Assembly (NCBI GenBank): GCA_902702965.1
Contig: CACRXP010000046.1
Coordinates: 1,680,253-1,744,252 of the forward strand
DNA length: 64,000 nucleotides
DNA from: Spirometra erinaceieuropaei
Lineage: Eukaryota > Platyhelminthes > Cestoda > Diphyllobothriidea > Diphyllobothriidae
Reading direction: 5' to 3'
The notes beneath the pieces were generated by a model that made no database searches, was not told where the DNA came from, and saw only the letters and a program-made list of their open reading frames with translations. How positions within the stretch are numbered: the first letter of the stretch is position 1; each line of letters opens with the position of its first letter. The position numbers were made by a program, and so were the translations under genes. This document shows, in pieces, positions 25,098 to 36,460 of the stretch.

Positions 25098-26880
25098 AAT
25101 GGAGTTGTGACTGAGATATTTGCGTGCAATTCTAACTTTGCCTAGGCCGATTTGAAAGCAACGGAGGGCATGAGACGAGGTTGGGTCGGATTAATCTTTA
25201 CATGTGATATAGTCAACATTCTTTATACAGTGCTAAATTGGCCATTCGATACAGCCCGCCTAAACTTGCAGGTATACTCGGAAAGTCAGTCATTACCGAG
25301 CGAACCGTTTGACATTATCGAAGAGACAGCACAAGAGATTCCAGAAGCGTATGTACAAACCGCCTTCTAATGCTCTTTAGAAAGCCGCGCTAATAATTTT
25401 GTTATATTTATGGATGCCAGCACACATATTACATGGAATACGAGCATATGAGTACTCAATCTCTAACTAGTTTGGTAGAAAATTGTGTTTTTTCCTAATA
25501 TGGAAGGAAGGGTATACTTTGGTTTTAAAATACTTCCATTTCCGGAATAATTTTGAAACCGACACGACATTACATTTGCATTCACAGTTTCCAAACTACA
25601 AAAAAATATTTTCCTATACAGAAAGTCATACATTTTCTTATGGTATAAATAAGTGACCTTATAGGTGTTCATACAATTTACTAGCGGATTTCGACTGATT
25701 GCAAACTTTACAAGCAACATTAGTAAACGTAGAAACACGACGGCTAATAAACGAGTTTTTTAGCAGTCTTAAATAATCTCATAAGAAGAAACTTAATAAC
25801 AGAAATTTATCATCTAATTGTGGTATAAAGAATTGTGGTTAAAGAAGACCTACCTTTCTACCAAATATATAAAATACGAATATTCTACTGGATGTTTTCA
25901 ACAAAATGTATTTGAATTTGCAAGTGCATCAGAAATCAGGGCGAATTTCTAGGGCTAAATAAGTTGTCTTTCTCACCGAGTGCATTTTATGCAAACGGCG
26001 GAAATGAATTTCGATTAAACGCCAGCACCCAGAGGTAACTGAATAATCCTTGGACTGCACTTCAGCAATCACTTTGAGTCGAAACTGCATTTCTGAATTT
26101 ATGTCAACATTCATTGAGATGCAAAATTATGCAAAAAGTAATTAAGCGACAAATGATGCGACTTTTTGAACAAAACCATTTGAGCTCCACTTCCCAGTGC
26201 GGATTATACAGAGGCCTATCCGTGGAATAAAATTGCCCCATCATGTAACACATTGGATTCGGACTGTTGATAGAGGGAATAGAGCGCATGTAATCCATAA
26301 CGACTTCAACGAGGTGTTCGATAGTGATTCTCACCATCGCCTTCTTTGCACAAAACCTTATAGGAGTATAAGGTAAGCTACCGACGTGGATTCAAAGGTC
26401 TGACTCGGCTGCTCTCTAAATGTTTACTTCAGTGACCAGCAGTCGGCGGTGGTTGCACTTGAAGAGGGGCGCCCCTCATAACTCTGTTCTTGATCCTACT
26501 CTGCTCATTAGTTATGTCAGACACTGCACAACCGATTGCAGGCAACACTACGCCGACTAGAGCAATAGTTAAACAGCTGGCCTTCGCCAAAAGACGCAAA
26601 CAACTCTGCCTTCCTACATGTCGGCGGAAACATTTTTCCTTACTACATACTCAACGGCCTAACGGACATACCATTACAAACAGTGCACGTGGAGAAGAAC
26701 TTGTGTGCTTGGATAAAAAATTCCCTTAAGTCCGACTTATAATGTACAAATGTAGCCAGGTTCGCGATAATGCATTCTGTAGGAGCGCATTCTTTCATCG
26801 ATAATGACTGTTTTTCTAAAGTTTTTCGAACTTTGTGTAGCCACACCTGGAGTTTGCTATCCGAGCGTGAATGGCCTGTA
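25098..26880 (+). repeat. Repeat R, copy b, with LTM-like middle
   Basis: Its head (25098-25370) matches 27.93-28.24 kb and 48.69-48.99 kb. The shared blocks are TGAGATATTTGC, CGTTTGACATTAT and, just before the middle, CAGCACAAGAGATTCCAGA. Then comes LTM-like sequence (25370-26115). A tail (about 26230-26880) follows that matches 28.93-29.55 kb in the blocks TTCTCACCAT, TCAGTGACCAGC and TAGAGCAA-AGTTAA. The whole is a diverged, noncoding-looking repeat. The same order in the other copies argues that head, LTM-like middle and tail spread as one unit. Confidence 0.65.
25370..26115. mobile_element. LTM-like segment inside repeat R copy b
   Basis: The inner left arm, the central region and the right arm are recognisable. 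The left end contains GGTAGAAAATTGTG. The centre contains CATTTGCATTCACAGTTTCC and ACTTTACAAGCAACATTAGTA. The right arm runs from about 25920 and ends near TTTATGTCAACATTCATTGAG. The outer left terminal repeat is missing. Confidence 0.65.
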
Positions 26881-26894
26881 TCGGAAAATACTTA

Positions 26895-27260
26895 CACTAA
26901 GTGAGCTAACTCATAAAAATTCGGCCGAAATTCCCAAATGGGTTTTCGCTTCGAAGAGACTAATTAAGTTGTAAAACTAGTAATCATGCAGTACAGTTCT
27001 TTAATACGTCAGTTTGCTCAGGATGACCGTTTCAAACGAAACGTTTTTCGGCTGCATACAAAAAATGTACTCATTACAGAATGACTACTTAAATGTCGTT
27101 CATTTTTGTCGTTTATTTCCGAAGCCCTTAAAAATTAAATGATATTTCATGGAAAACCTGCGTAAAATTATAAAATGTTTAAGTCATACGGTAGAAGATT
27201 ACGTCCTCTTGCGTTTGACTACTAAGAGGAATGTATTATTCGGTTTTCACGATGACAGAC
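26895..27260 (+). mobile_element. LTM left arm, solo
   Basis: After TA at 26893-26894 the sequence CACTAAGTGAGCTAACTCAT begins the LTM terminal repeat. It can be followed through the arm (GGCTGCATACAAAAAATGTA, ATTTCATGGAAAACC, CGGTAGAAGATTACGTC) to about 27260. No right arm follows, so this is a truncated copy. Confidence 0.7.
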
Positions 27261-27399
27261 CGTTTGAGATAAGCATTTCAAAACATACCGGCGTAAACTA
27301 TATACATCTCGAGAGAGAAATTGATGCCAATTATTTGTGCAGGCAAACTAAAAAAAAATTAATACCATACTAGCGTACAGGTTCAGGCACCAGAAACGG

Positions 27400-29560
27400 T
27401 CAAATGGATTACGTGTTCAGAAGTGGAAATTGCATCATCATTCGGCTGTAACCATGGCTTCTATCAACAAAAATTTTCTAAATGTCAGTAGATTAACTAT
27501 ACAAGAAAACCAATTTTCTGCCCCAGACAGTATTGAAGCTGGCCATCCCTGCAGTGACATGCAGGAAAGACGGCGTAAGTCAGGGCTGTCAGGAGTTTTT
27601 TTGGATGAACTGAAGGAGGCCAGGGCTCTTTTTGACTGGCATGTGTTTTGAGATGCCAGCCCGTGCGGCATTTTAACGTGGTATGGCGCTAGGTCGATCA
27701 GTCTGTTAGGTCTGTGGAGAATGCTCTGAATTGGCGCCGCACCTTAGCAGAAATTATTGCCACCCATAGAAGTAAACAATCTCCATTCGCGAAGTCAATA
27801 GGCCAGCATGTGTTTTGGGGAACGCCGTGGATTTCGTTTGGTGATCAGATAAATCTCGTTAATGCTACTCAGCCATAATCAATTTTAAAATCGCAGGAGG
27901 CAGATATCCTCTGGTTAAAGGAAGTCACAACCCACATATCTGCAGGCAATTCTAACTTCATTCAGGCTGTTTAGACAGTGTCAGAGGGCCTAAGACAAAG
28001 TCGGGACGTGTATTCACATATTTGCTTCTCACAGATAATTTTTAATCGACACATTTTATAAAGTGTTAAATTGGCAAGTCAATGCGACCCGTTGAAAGTT
28101 GCGCACATGTTCTTGTAGTTAGTCATCAACGAGTGGACGGTTTGACATTATAGAAGAAACAGCACGGACGATGCCAGACGCAAACTGACAAACAGTCATC
28201 AAATGCCACCAAGAAGACCGCGCTCCAAATCTCCGTTTCATTAGCGTCGCCTAGATGATTGTCAACAAATATATTTTATGGCAACCGTTCGTAAAATTAT
28301 AAGTTATATAATGCTTTGGAAGCACATTACGCCATTTTAAATTTTGTACTGAAGGAAGATATGCTCGGGTTCTAAAAGACTTTCAATTCCCAAATACTTT
28401 CAATTCCGTCATCCCATTACACCCGTATTTGGTGCCTCTAAACTAAGAGGTGCATATTTTCCGTATACGGAAAATCATGCATTTATCTACAGTATTAAGA
28501 AGACCCCATTGATCTCCATAAATTAATTGGTGGATTTGAGCATATTGCAAAATTTACAAGCAGAATTATTAAATACAAAGACTTCATGTTTCAGAGCCAT
28601 ACCCTCCCCTTCAGGTTTATTATTTAAAGAAGTCTAATTTTATATAAAACTAGTACAGGCACGGATATTGTCATGAGCATTTTCCATTAAAAAATTTCAA
28701 CTTGCAAGTGCAATGAAAATCAATGAGACTGTTTAAGGCTAATTAAATAGCCATTTTTTACCTAGGGCGAATTAAATAGGCAGCATAAAAGAAGTTCGTT
28801 AGAAAGCCAGCATCTTGAAGTAAATGATTTATTACACGACTATGCTGCGGGACTATTGACCTCACAACCCTACTTCAACAATAATTTAAAGTCGGAAACG
28901 TATTTCCGAATTTTGGTTTAAAACAATTAAGCGAGAAATCTGAATTCGGAGTCCTGACAGAAGGAATGTGGTGCATGCAATCTACATCAACTTCAGCATG
29001 GCCCTGATAGTGTTTCTCACCATTGATTTCTGTACACACAGTCGAATAGGAGTATCGTTTTACTCGGTCGGTCTTCAACTGCGCAGGTCAGTGACCAGCT
29101 GTCGGCGGAGGCTGCCGTTACCTTTGTTCATTGGCACTACATTATTCATCATATAGGCGTCAAGAGCTACGCAGGCAAACAATTAAAAGTTGCTTAGGCA
29201 TCTAATGTTACATACGAAATTAAGTTGAGGAGATATATTGTAGGCAAACCTATACCAATTAGAGCAAGAGTTAAGCAGCCGGATTTCGCTGATTCACGTA
29301 AACAACTGTGCTTTTCAACACTATGGCAGGAACAGTTTTCCTAACAACATTCCCAGTCGCCCGACGGCCATACCAGACTGAGAGAAGAACTTGTTTGTTT
29401 CCGTGGAAAATTAAGTCAAGTCTTAGCTGCCTGATCAAAGTTAGGCAAGTCCGTTATATGCATCCTATAGGGACGCTCTCTTCTGTCGATGAATACTGCT
29501 TCCTCAATGTCTTTCAAATTTTGGAGTTTGCTATTCAAACAGGATTGTCCTGGTTGGCCT
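27400..29560 (+). repeat. Repeat R, most complete copy (c)
   Basis: The head (about 27400-28250) is shared with 48170-48990 over most of its length and, reversed, with 8580-8965. An LTM-like middle lies at 28255-28930. The tail (28930-29560) is shared with 26230-26880. The total is about 2.2 kb. I see no intact ORF, no terminal repeat and no target duplication. Short frames in the head keep some residue similarity between copies (see findings). Its class is unknown. Confidence 0.65.
28255..28930. mobile_element. LTM-like segment inside repeat R copy c
   Basis: The central LTM sequence (GCATATTTTCCGTATACGGA, TTTACAAGCAGAATTATTAA) and the right arm (AGAAAGCCAGCATCTTGAAG and 'CGTATTTCCGAATTTTGGTT') are clear. 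The left terminal repeat is absent, as in R copy b. Confidence 0.65.
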
Positions 29561-29664
29561 AAGATTTCAAAATACCGTAGAATGTTCGACAACGTGCAAC
29601 CAACTTTTAAACTCCATGGGGCACACTGCCCTACGAAACGTGGTTAGTTGCCTTAAATCTCTTT

Positions 29665-30256
29665 CCTCTCAACTGCAAGTGGCTACGGGATGACCTCATG
29701 CCAGCATTCCGCATTCTGCGTGGTTAAGATTGTTGTCTCTTGGCTTGGGGTGATTTTTATGTCTGAATCCGTTAAAGCTTTTAAAAGAAAGCTGGGTCGG
29801 CATCGCAGTACCTAAAACAATGCTCTCCAAGGACTATCGTCTAAATGACTTACGTTGACTATTCACTACTGCCGTGGTACTACAGCGCACTTTAAAGTAG
29901 CGTTAATTTATGTAATGTACTAGTGCATATGTAATGTACTAGTGCATAAATCTCGGTTCACATTAATATCCACATTCACTACGAAGTATGAAGACCACTG
30001 TTTATATTTCCTTCCATTTGGTTAGGTGTATTTTAAATAATTACTGTATTATGCACCGAAAGAGAGTGCGTGCGCCATCCAGTTCTGACAAAGCATGAAA
30101 CACTTTGTATCTCTATACAGTTGTAATATTTTGCTCCCTTAGTTTTCGAGACTACCTCTCTCTATTTTTTCGCACACTTACTCTGTCTGTAACAAATAGG
30201 GATTACGAAGTAATACACCTACTTTCCTTTAAATAAACGGACCTGAACTGAATTAG
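29665..30256 (+). pseudogene. CR1-like LINE 3-prime end
   Basis: Short conserved pieces of a LINE reverse transcriptase C-terminus remain. 'KWLRDDLMPAFRILRG' (from about 29679) is the usual 'RLRGDL..F.IL.G' block. In another frame, 'MSESVKAFKRKLGRH' ends at a TAA at 29813-29815. About 60 residues between the two blocks are lost. A 3-prime UTR of about 430 bases follows, with AATAAA at 30232-30237 and then ACCTGAACTGAATTAG, an end typical of CR1-type elements. The copy is dead and strongly 5-prime truncated. Confidence 0.65.
29909..29946 (+). repeat. 19-bp perfect tandem duplication
   Basis: TATGTAATGTACTAGTGCA occurs twice without a gap inside the LINE 3-prime UTR. Confidence 0.95.
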
Positions 30257-31084
30257 TTTACATACATGTTAGGGATCATTTGAGGAAAATATCATATGAC
30301 ATAATTTCTCAGAATGCATCGCCGTTAGAACACTGTTTTTTGGATCCCTAGGTCTGCTAAAGCCACCGTGGGCTCATAAGCCGTCATTTAAAGGGTTTTT
30401 AAGAAGACACGTGTTTAACAAATTTACCTGCATACTGTCCGTATGTCGTAGTTACAATATGTCTATCTTTTTGATTTTACGCTTAATAATACATTTGCAT
30501 CAACCGTTATTTGAAATATGTTTAGCAATTTATGGAATGCCAATTAATCACAGTCTCAAAAAGCACATTTTTTCCAACGGTTTACAATGCAAGGCAAATG
30601 CCTACGTTTGTCGAGCACAGCAAATACCTTATGTGTAAATGTGAGCGTACAACTAAACTCAGAGATACAAGTTTTATAAGGTACATGCATACCTTACCGG
30701 CCGCGTATTACGGGGTCGATGAAAAGAAGGACTTGCAACATGACATGGAATACATTGTTCCCTTCGGTTCAACGGGAACTACGTCGCCAGGCAAACCGAG
30801 TGACAAAGTCTACGCCAAACCACTTTTTGTCACCTAAACCTGACATTTGTTGTATTTCTGGCAATGTTCGACGTATATTGCAATTGCCTAGTATCGTTTC
30901 TGCATAGTATACATTTCTGTACTTGATGGTGAATCCGGATGAAAAGTTTGAAAAATTGGCCAATAAAACTAGACGATTCTGTTTGCTAACCTTAAATTTG
31001 CACCTAGTTTAATATCGGGTCCCATAAAAAACGTTGGTTCTCATCCAGAGCACTTAGTTGAATATCGCAAAAACTTTGTGTAGA
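30257..31084. other. No recognisable feature
   Basis: AT-rich. Overlapping plus-strand frames at 30411-30638 and 30532-30837 have no motif or splice support. Confidence 0.5.
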
Positions 31085-31092
31085 TTGTATTA

Positions 31093-31464
31093 GGCAACGG
31101 TATGAAGAAGGACCCCACTTTACTGTCGGCAGACTGTGAATGGTGTCATACGTGATTGGGGATATGGGGGGTTTTACAGGTGGGGTAGCACACTAGACAG
31201 TATGAGGAAGAAATGCAGGAAAACGCTGAAATTGTTTGGATTTCTGCCGAAATACCCATCGTACGCTTTCGTATGACAACAGAAATGAGCGCGGCAATCA
31301 AAAGTAAATTTCAGAAAATAAAGAAGTTTGAGTGATGGTTTAGATTCATGGCACGTGTTTGTTATTGGGACTGTAATGTCTGTAAATGCATGCGAATAGA
31401 TGCCAATATAAAAGTCCCTATGAGGTAAGCCGTCGTTAGTGGGGTCCTACTCCATACCGTTGCC
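31093..31464. mobile_element. 372-bp MITE with 8-bp target duplication
   Basis: The ends are inverted repeats of about 27 bp: GGCAACGGTATGAAGAAGGA at the left and, read from the other strand, GGCAACGGTATGGAGTAGGA at the right. GACCCCACT continues both arms, and only two positions differ. The flanks carry a perfect 8-bp direct repeat, TTGTATTA, at 31085-31092 and 31465-31472. There is no coding capacity. An 8-bp duplication fits the hAT and Merlin superfamilies, and the GG start would suit Merlin, which is known in flatworms. This assignment is inference. The clean ends and perfect duplication suggest a fairly recent insertion. Confidence 0.88.
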
Positions 31465-31472
31465 TTGTATTA

Positions 31473-32078
31473 CCCTAACTGTTTGATCGATCATCGTTTA
31501 CATTACTTATATGTTCGTATCGATAGAAAACAAAAAAGTGGGTACTGGGACCTAGACTTCTAATAAGGACTCGACGACAGATCGTAAAATCCTTTGCAGT
31601 TAACAGAAAAACTGCCACCCCCTTTGTCAGTTGACTAATTATCTAAATGCTACTCACCTATTCTGTTGAACCTGTCATCCCTTATGATTTACTCCAGAAA
31701 TGACTCGCGCGTGTGCCCAACATTAAAGAATTCGTAGAAACATAGTAATCTGCATGCGGATTTTTCGAAGTATGTCTCTCGACGGGTTTGCTTTAAATAA
31801 TGTCCTTCCGCATGATAAATACTGCTGTATGTTGTTTGGAAAATTGATTTTAATCAAAATTCTTTCAGGTTTGATATCGGCATGGCGTATACAACATTTC
31901 GCATCATTGACAGCAACTTCCCTACTGCCGTTTGTATCTTAGACAGGCAAATAACTAAAAGATCCACATTCCTTTTTAGTGTTGAATTAAGCAATGAATG
32001 CACATTATATGAATTCGCTGGTGAAACACGCTAATTGAAGGTCAAGTATCTTTACGTAAATGATTCAAATATTGGCCT
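31473..32078. other. No recognisable feature
   Basis: AT-rich sequence with no gene or repeat family seen. Confidence 0.5.
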
Positions 32079-32700
32079 TGTAACGCCCCTGGACTTGGAC
32101 AGAGTTGTTTGAATGATGTGACACTTTTGGCGCGCGAACCTGGGATGGAGATGGCGTAACTGCGTGCTGGCGAAGACAGCCGGTGTCCCTTCCCCTCGCT
32201 ACCGCCGACCCCTCCCCCCGCAACCAACCGTCGCTCTCGATTCTCTCTCGCTTTCTCACTCAACGTCAGCTCCCCCCGGCCCTTCCCTGCAGTTCCCACA
32301 GCGCTGCATCCGTACTGGCTGTTTAGCTAATATCTCAGGGTCGTCTATTCATCCAGACAGGTCACCTATCTGCTGTTCCTCGTTACTCGCGTACACAAAC
32401 ATTTGTTATATCCATTCTCCATATCATGTTGTTGCATTACACTATATCCATACTCTACATACTCTCTTCTTCTGCGCGTGAACGAGTCTCGAGAGATGTT
32501 AGCAGTTCCGTTCAGGTCTACTTCCGCCAGGATCTCTTCTCGGTGTATCCTTACTCTGGTGTGTGCTACCCTTGACGTCCTCGGCCGCTACCGTCAGTCT
32601 ATCTGGCCAGATGTAAAGGGGTGGTCGCGCATTTCTTTATTGTTCTTCGGGAGGCTTGTTATAATTGTCTGGAATAACAGCTGGAAAAGATGAATATATA
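32079..32700 (+). other. GC- and pyrimidine-rich block, possible LTR remnant
   Basis: The block begins TGTAACGCCCCTGG, a start seen in many Gypsy-type LTRs. Its base composition differs sharply from the AT-rich surroundings up to about 32.6 kb, and pyrimidine runs lie near 32230-32290. I could not find a matching second LTR, a primer-binding site, a polypurine tract or a target duplication. It could equally be a CpG-rich host promoter or exon. The open frames across it are on both strands and unconvincing. Confidence 0.3.
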
Positions 32701-33077
32701 TCCGGTGTAAGAAGCATTCAGTGGTAAGTCACAATCAAAACTGTCAAAATACTATTGAATCATGTATCATATCGTTCTTGTTAATTTGAAATTATAGGAG
32801 TAGTGGTCGACTGTTTACTATGACCTAATATAGTTGTGCATATGTTTAATATGGCCTTAATATAGACTTACGTACAACTCATATGCAGGGTTTTATCGAA
32901 GAGATGTTATTATTAGCTTCCTAAGGAATATTTAGTTTTGTAACATAACTGATGAAAATGATAAAGGAAGGAAAGGAAGAATATTACTGTCTGTTCTATG
33001 ATTATCAATGATGCTGACTTTTATAAATTTGATTGATCTATTGCTATGTTCCGTTATTATTCATGCGGCTGGCATCA
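32701..33077. other. AT-rich, probable LINE 3-prime flank
   Basis: This lies downstream (minus strand) of the LINE fragment that follows. No clear poly-A or repeat end was located. Confidence 0.4.
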
Positions 33078-33650
33078 TCAGAGCCCTTTCGGACCAAATT
33101 CTATATCAAAGAATTGACTCGAAAAATGTCCTATCTTATTTAAAAATAATTGTGTATTTTTATTTGAAAGGAATTTCTTAGCTTTTATTTTAAACTCAAT
33201 TAGGGTTCGACTTTTCCGGATAGAACTTGGAAGAGAATACCAGACAGTCGCATACCTTCGGAAATAGATATTTGAGCGTTGGGACTTTGTGAATTTGGGG
33301 ATCCTTATAATGTCTTCGTTATTTCTGGTGTTTCTGGAAGCGTTTTGGTTTGTTAGTAAATTCATTTTTAGAATATCTAGGTCATTGGTGACCTTGAATA
33401 GGAAGTTTAGACCATTTTGAGGTCTTCTAATCCAGAGGGGCGAAGACCGTATTTATGATATAGTTCTAAGTATGAACCATGGATACCATCACTTCTAGAC
33501 AAAGATGTAGTAAAACGTCTTTGAATGCCTTCTAGTTTTTTCGGCTATCTGAAGGCATTATACCGAAGAAAATTGAGTAATAATCTAGGAGAGATGGAAC
33601 GTACATTTTGAGAAGTTGTATTCTTAGTGCATTTAGGGTGAAATTTTAAC
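33078..33650 (-). pseudogene. LINE reverse transcriptase C-terminus
   Basis: On the minus strand the conserved end of a non-LTR retrotransposon RT can be read in order. First comes 'LLKMYVPSLLDYYSIFFG' (about 33640-33570), then 'LEGIQRRFTTSLSRSDG', 'ELYHKYGLRPSGLEDLKM', 'RSPMT', and last the open frame 33365-33078. That frame has the hallmark 'YATVWYSLPSSIRKSRTLIE' followed by 'FKIKAKKFL'. In intact LINEs this region follows the catalytic core and ends near the stop codon. Frameshifts separate the blocks, and the catalytic domain and endonuclease are missing. It differs from the CR1-like tail at 29.7 kb. Confidence 0.78.
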
Positions 33651-34336
33651 ATATGAATCCATAGAGGCGAGTGGCTTTCGGTGATATTTGTTGGACGTGG
33701 GGAGATTAATCAAGGGTATTTGTATAGCTGAAACCCACATCATTAATCGTTTGGGTCTGCGTTATTTCGTTATGCTCGAATATTATGGGGGAAATTTATT
33801 GTGAGCCAAAGATCGCGAGATGACATTTTCTGGGTGAAAAAAGACATTTGCGATTGACTACCCCATTTGTCTGGGAACCTGCGCTGCCGATGATATTGAT
33901 AATGATCATTTGACGAAAATGCTAGATTTTTCTGGAGTCATACATATTACAAACATTTATACCCATCCAACTTTTACGGAGAAACTTTGAATTAAGAAAA
34001 ATATGTGTTGTTGCGTGAGCCAAAAATATCCGTTTGACACTAACATTCAATTTTTCAGTGTTAATGTATTAATATTGCAATTTCAATACCGGTTTCTCGT
34101 AGTTATTATTCTTGATTCTTAGAACTTTTTCCCCGTTGATGGAATCACAAAAACATTAATCTGCACACTACATCATATAGTTAATATAAATGTAGGAACT
34201 GTCGTATTTAACTGGTTTGTCATTTCATGGCAAGGATTTATGTGCATATGCACATATATACACATATATATTAAATTTGTTAACTAATAACATCTCAACA
34301 CAAATTCTGAACTGCGTTTTCGATTTGAAAGGCATT
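33651..34336. other. No recognisable feature
   Basis: AT-rich. The part next to the LINE fragment may be further decayed LINE sequence. Confidence 0.4.
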
Positions 34337-34338
34337 TA

Positions 34339-35327
34339 CAGTAGTTAGGCTACCGTATGAAATGTTGACAGAAACTCTGGAAGGCGTTTTCGTTTCCAAA
34401 ACCTTAATTAAGTAGTGTTATAAAACTAAACACTCTGATGCAGAATTCTATAATAATTCATTAACCACAGAATGCCGGTTATTGAACAAACTTCTTTTTG
34501 GTAAGAAGTATAATACAAACTATTCAAATAATGACTGCTTGTGTACCATCCATCGTTTCATTGATTTTCTAGGCCCATATATGCTCAATTAACATTTGTC
34601 GAAAACAAGCATAGACATAGTCATTAGTTTACTCATTCAGCAGAAAATTATGTCTTACTCCAATTGCATGCTCAAAGGGACGTATAATTTTCTTTTAAAT
34701 AGTTTCTTATCGTGATATTATTTAATACCGTAAAAACGTCCGTTCATAAAACGTCTTGTGTTTGCATTCACTAAAGTGGCTTCTAAGGTTCACAGTATGG
34801 CTCAAGTCATTTGCTGAATTTAAGAATACCCGTGCTGTCTCCTCCTAATACAGAAGAATAATGTATGGTTTTCCGTACACCGAAAATATACGATTTACAG
34901 TTTAGAAACGCCGAATGCAAGTGTAACGGTAGGTTGGATCCAAAGTTATTGGGGAATTAAAGCACTTTATGAAACCTGAAATATATAATTCCGTCGAGGA
35001 CAAAATTGGAAAAAAAGACGTAATTTTCTTTCGAATAAGCCATCGAATAGATATTTTTATGCATGCTTTTCATAAAACATAGCTGAATTTTTATGGGGAT
35101 CGAAAATCAATATTAAAAGTGCGCGCTGCTTAAACTGTCATTTTTTACAGAGCGTGGTTATTGCTTGCAGCCTGAGAGTTCTTTCGAACTTGCGCCTACT
35201 GTGCTAAATGAATTGTTATATAATTATGCTGCATGTAGCTTATTCCCAACAACAATTAAGAAACATCTTCGAAAAATAACACATTTTGGAATTTCTGTTG
35301 ACATTTCATGAGTTAGCCTAACCACTG
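34339..35327. mobile_element. LTM element, full length, diverged
   Basis: The element starts CAGTAGTTAGGCTACC after TA (34337-34338). It ends with GAGTTAGCCTAACCACTG before TA (35328-35329). It is 989 bp, within a few bases of the younger copy at 61406-62398. The arms of roughly 360 bp are inverted repeats of each other but have diverged. The centre contains the family segment with GGTTTTCCGTACACCGAAAA. TA duplication and CAGT ends fit the Tc1/mariner superfamily. No transposase is encoded, so it is non-autonomous. Confidence 0.85.
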
Positions 35328-35399
35328 TAATTAGTGTTAAAAATATTAATCACTAAGCATCAGCATTACAAGATATTTCTAAACGCCCACTTCTGCACA

Positions 35400-35900
35400 A
35401 ACTTTTTAAAATTTTTTGCAAAACGGTATTTTAAAATGGCTGCTGATTTTCGATTCTCTTATAAATTCAACCATATTTCTTATAACGCATGTATACAACT
35501 GTTCAGTCTTTCAAATAATTAGCGAAAAATTGCATCTTCCTAGAAGGAGGGGTACACTTACGTTTTAAACGATTCGTATTATCAGATTTGGGGGCCGTGA
35601 AATGGTAGCTCAAAAAACATCGTGTCTGCATTTAGATATGCCGATTATAGAGTATACATGGAAATGTATGCATTTCAGTACCCTGAAAGCCAATACCATG
35701 TAGTGCGGAGACGTTGAATGCAAGTGTAATGGCAGGTTACGTTCAAAATTATTATAAATTAGAAAAGTATATTTCAAAAATGGCTTTAACTCTTTCACTG
35801 CCCATAAAAATTAACCGAAACGTAAATTTCTCCCAAAAGATTAAGGTAATGGATACATTTGCGCACGTGTTCTATGCAATCGATTTCACTCTGTAAAATA
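35400..35900. mobile_element. LTM element, degenerate internal part
   Basis: Inner left-arm and centre sequence of the family can be aligned (GATTTTCGATTCTCTTATAA near 35446, GAATGCAAGTGTAATGGCAG near 35715). The terminal repeats are gone. It lies directly after a full-length copy and before another partial one, so this is a cluster. Confidence 0.5.
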
Positions 35901-36010
35901 CTTGAGAAATAAATTAAAGATATTGCGCAGCTTACGAAGCTTTATGTTGGGAGTACACTTTTGCAGACGGTCGGCAAGACGTTTGTTCAGATGCCCGGCA
36001 TACTGATGTA

Positions 36011-36460
36011 CTGAAGGTGGGCTAACTCATGAAATGTCAAACAAAATTCCAAAATACGTTTTTGTTTCGAAAATATTAATTAAGTAAGGTTGTAAAACAC
36101 GTCTGCCCGCAACATTATTCCATTACATTTCAGTTACGGCAAGATGCTGGCTCTCGAATAAAACCCCTTTCGGCTGCATGCAAAGAGTACACTTCCTAAA
36201 AAACGACTACTTCAGTAGCATGAATGTTTCTCGTTTATTTTCGATCGCCCAAAAGCCAAATTGTATTTCATAGTAAACTTATATATAGGTATCGATTATT
36301 TTACTCATTCGGTAGATAATTACGTCTGCTGCTGATTTTATACTCGAAGGAGGGACATAATTCGGTTTGAAAAAAGTTCTTTATTGTGGGACTTTTAAAT
36401 AACGTGAAATGGCCGTTCATAAATCATCATGTCTCTGCATTTACCAATCTGGCTTTTAAA
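36011..36460. mobile_element. LTM element, left half
   Basis: After TA at 36009-36010 the sequence CTGAAGGTGGGCTAACTCAT begins a left arm that continues through TTAATTAAGTAAGGTTGTAA and GGCTGCATGCAAAGAGTACA to the arm's inner end near 36400. The right arm is missing. Confidence 0.65.
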
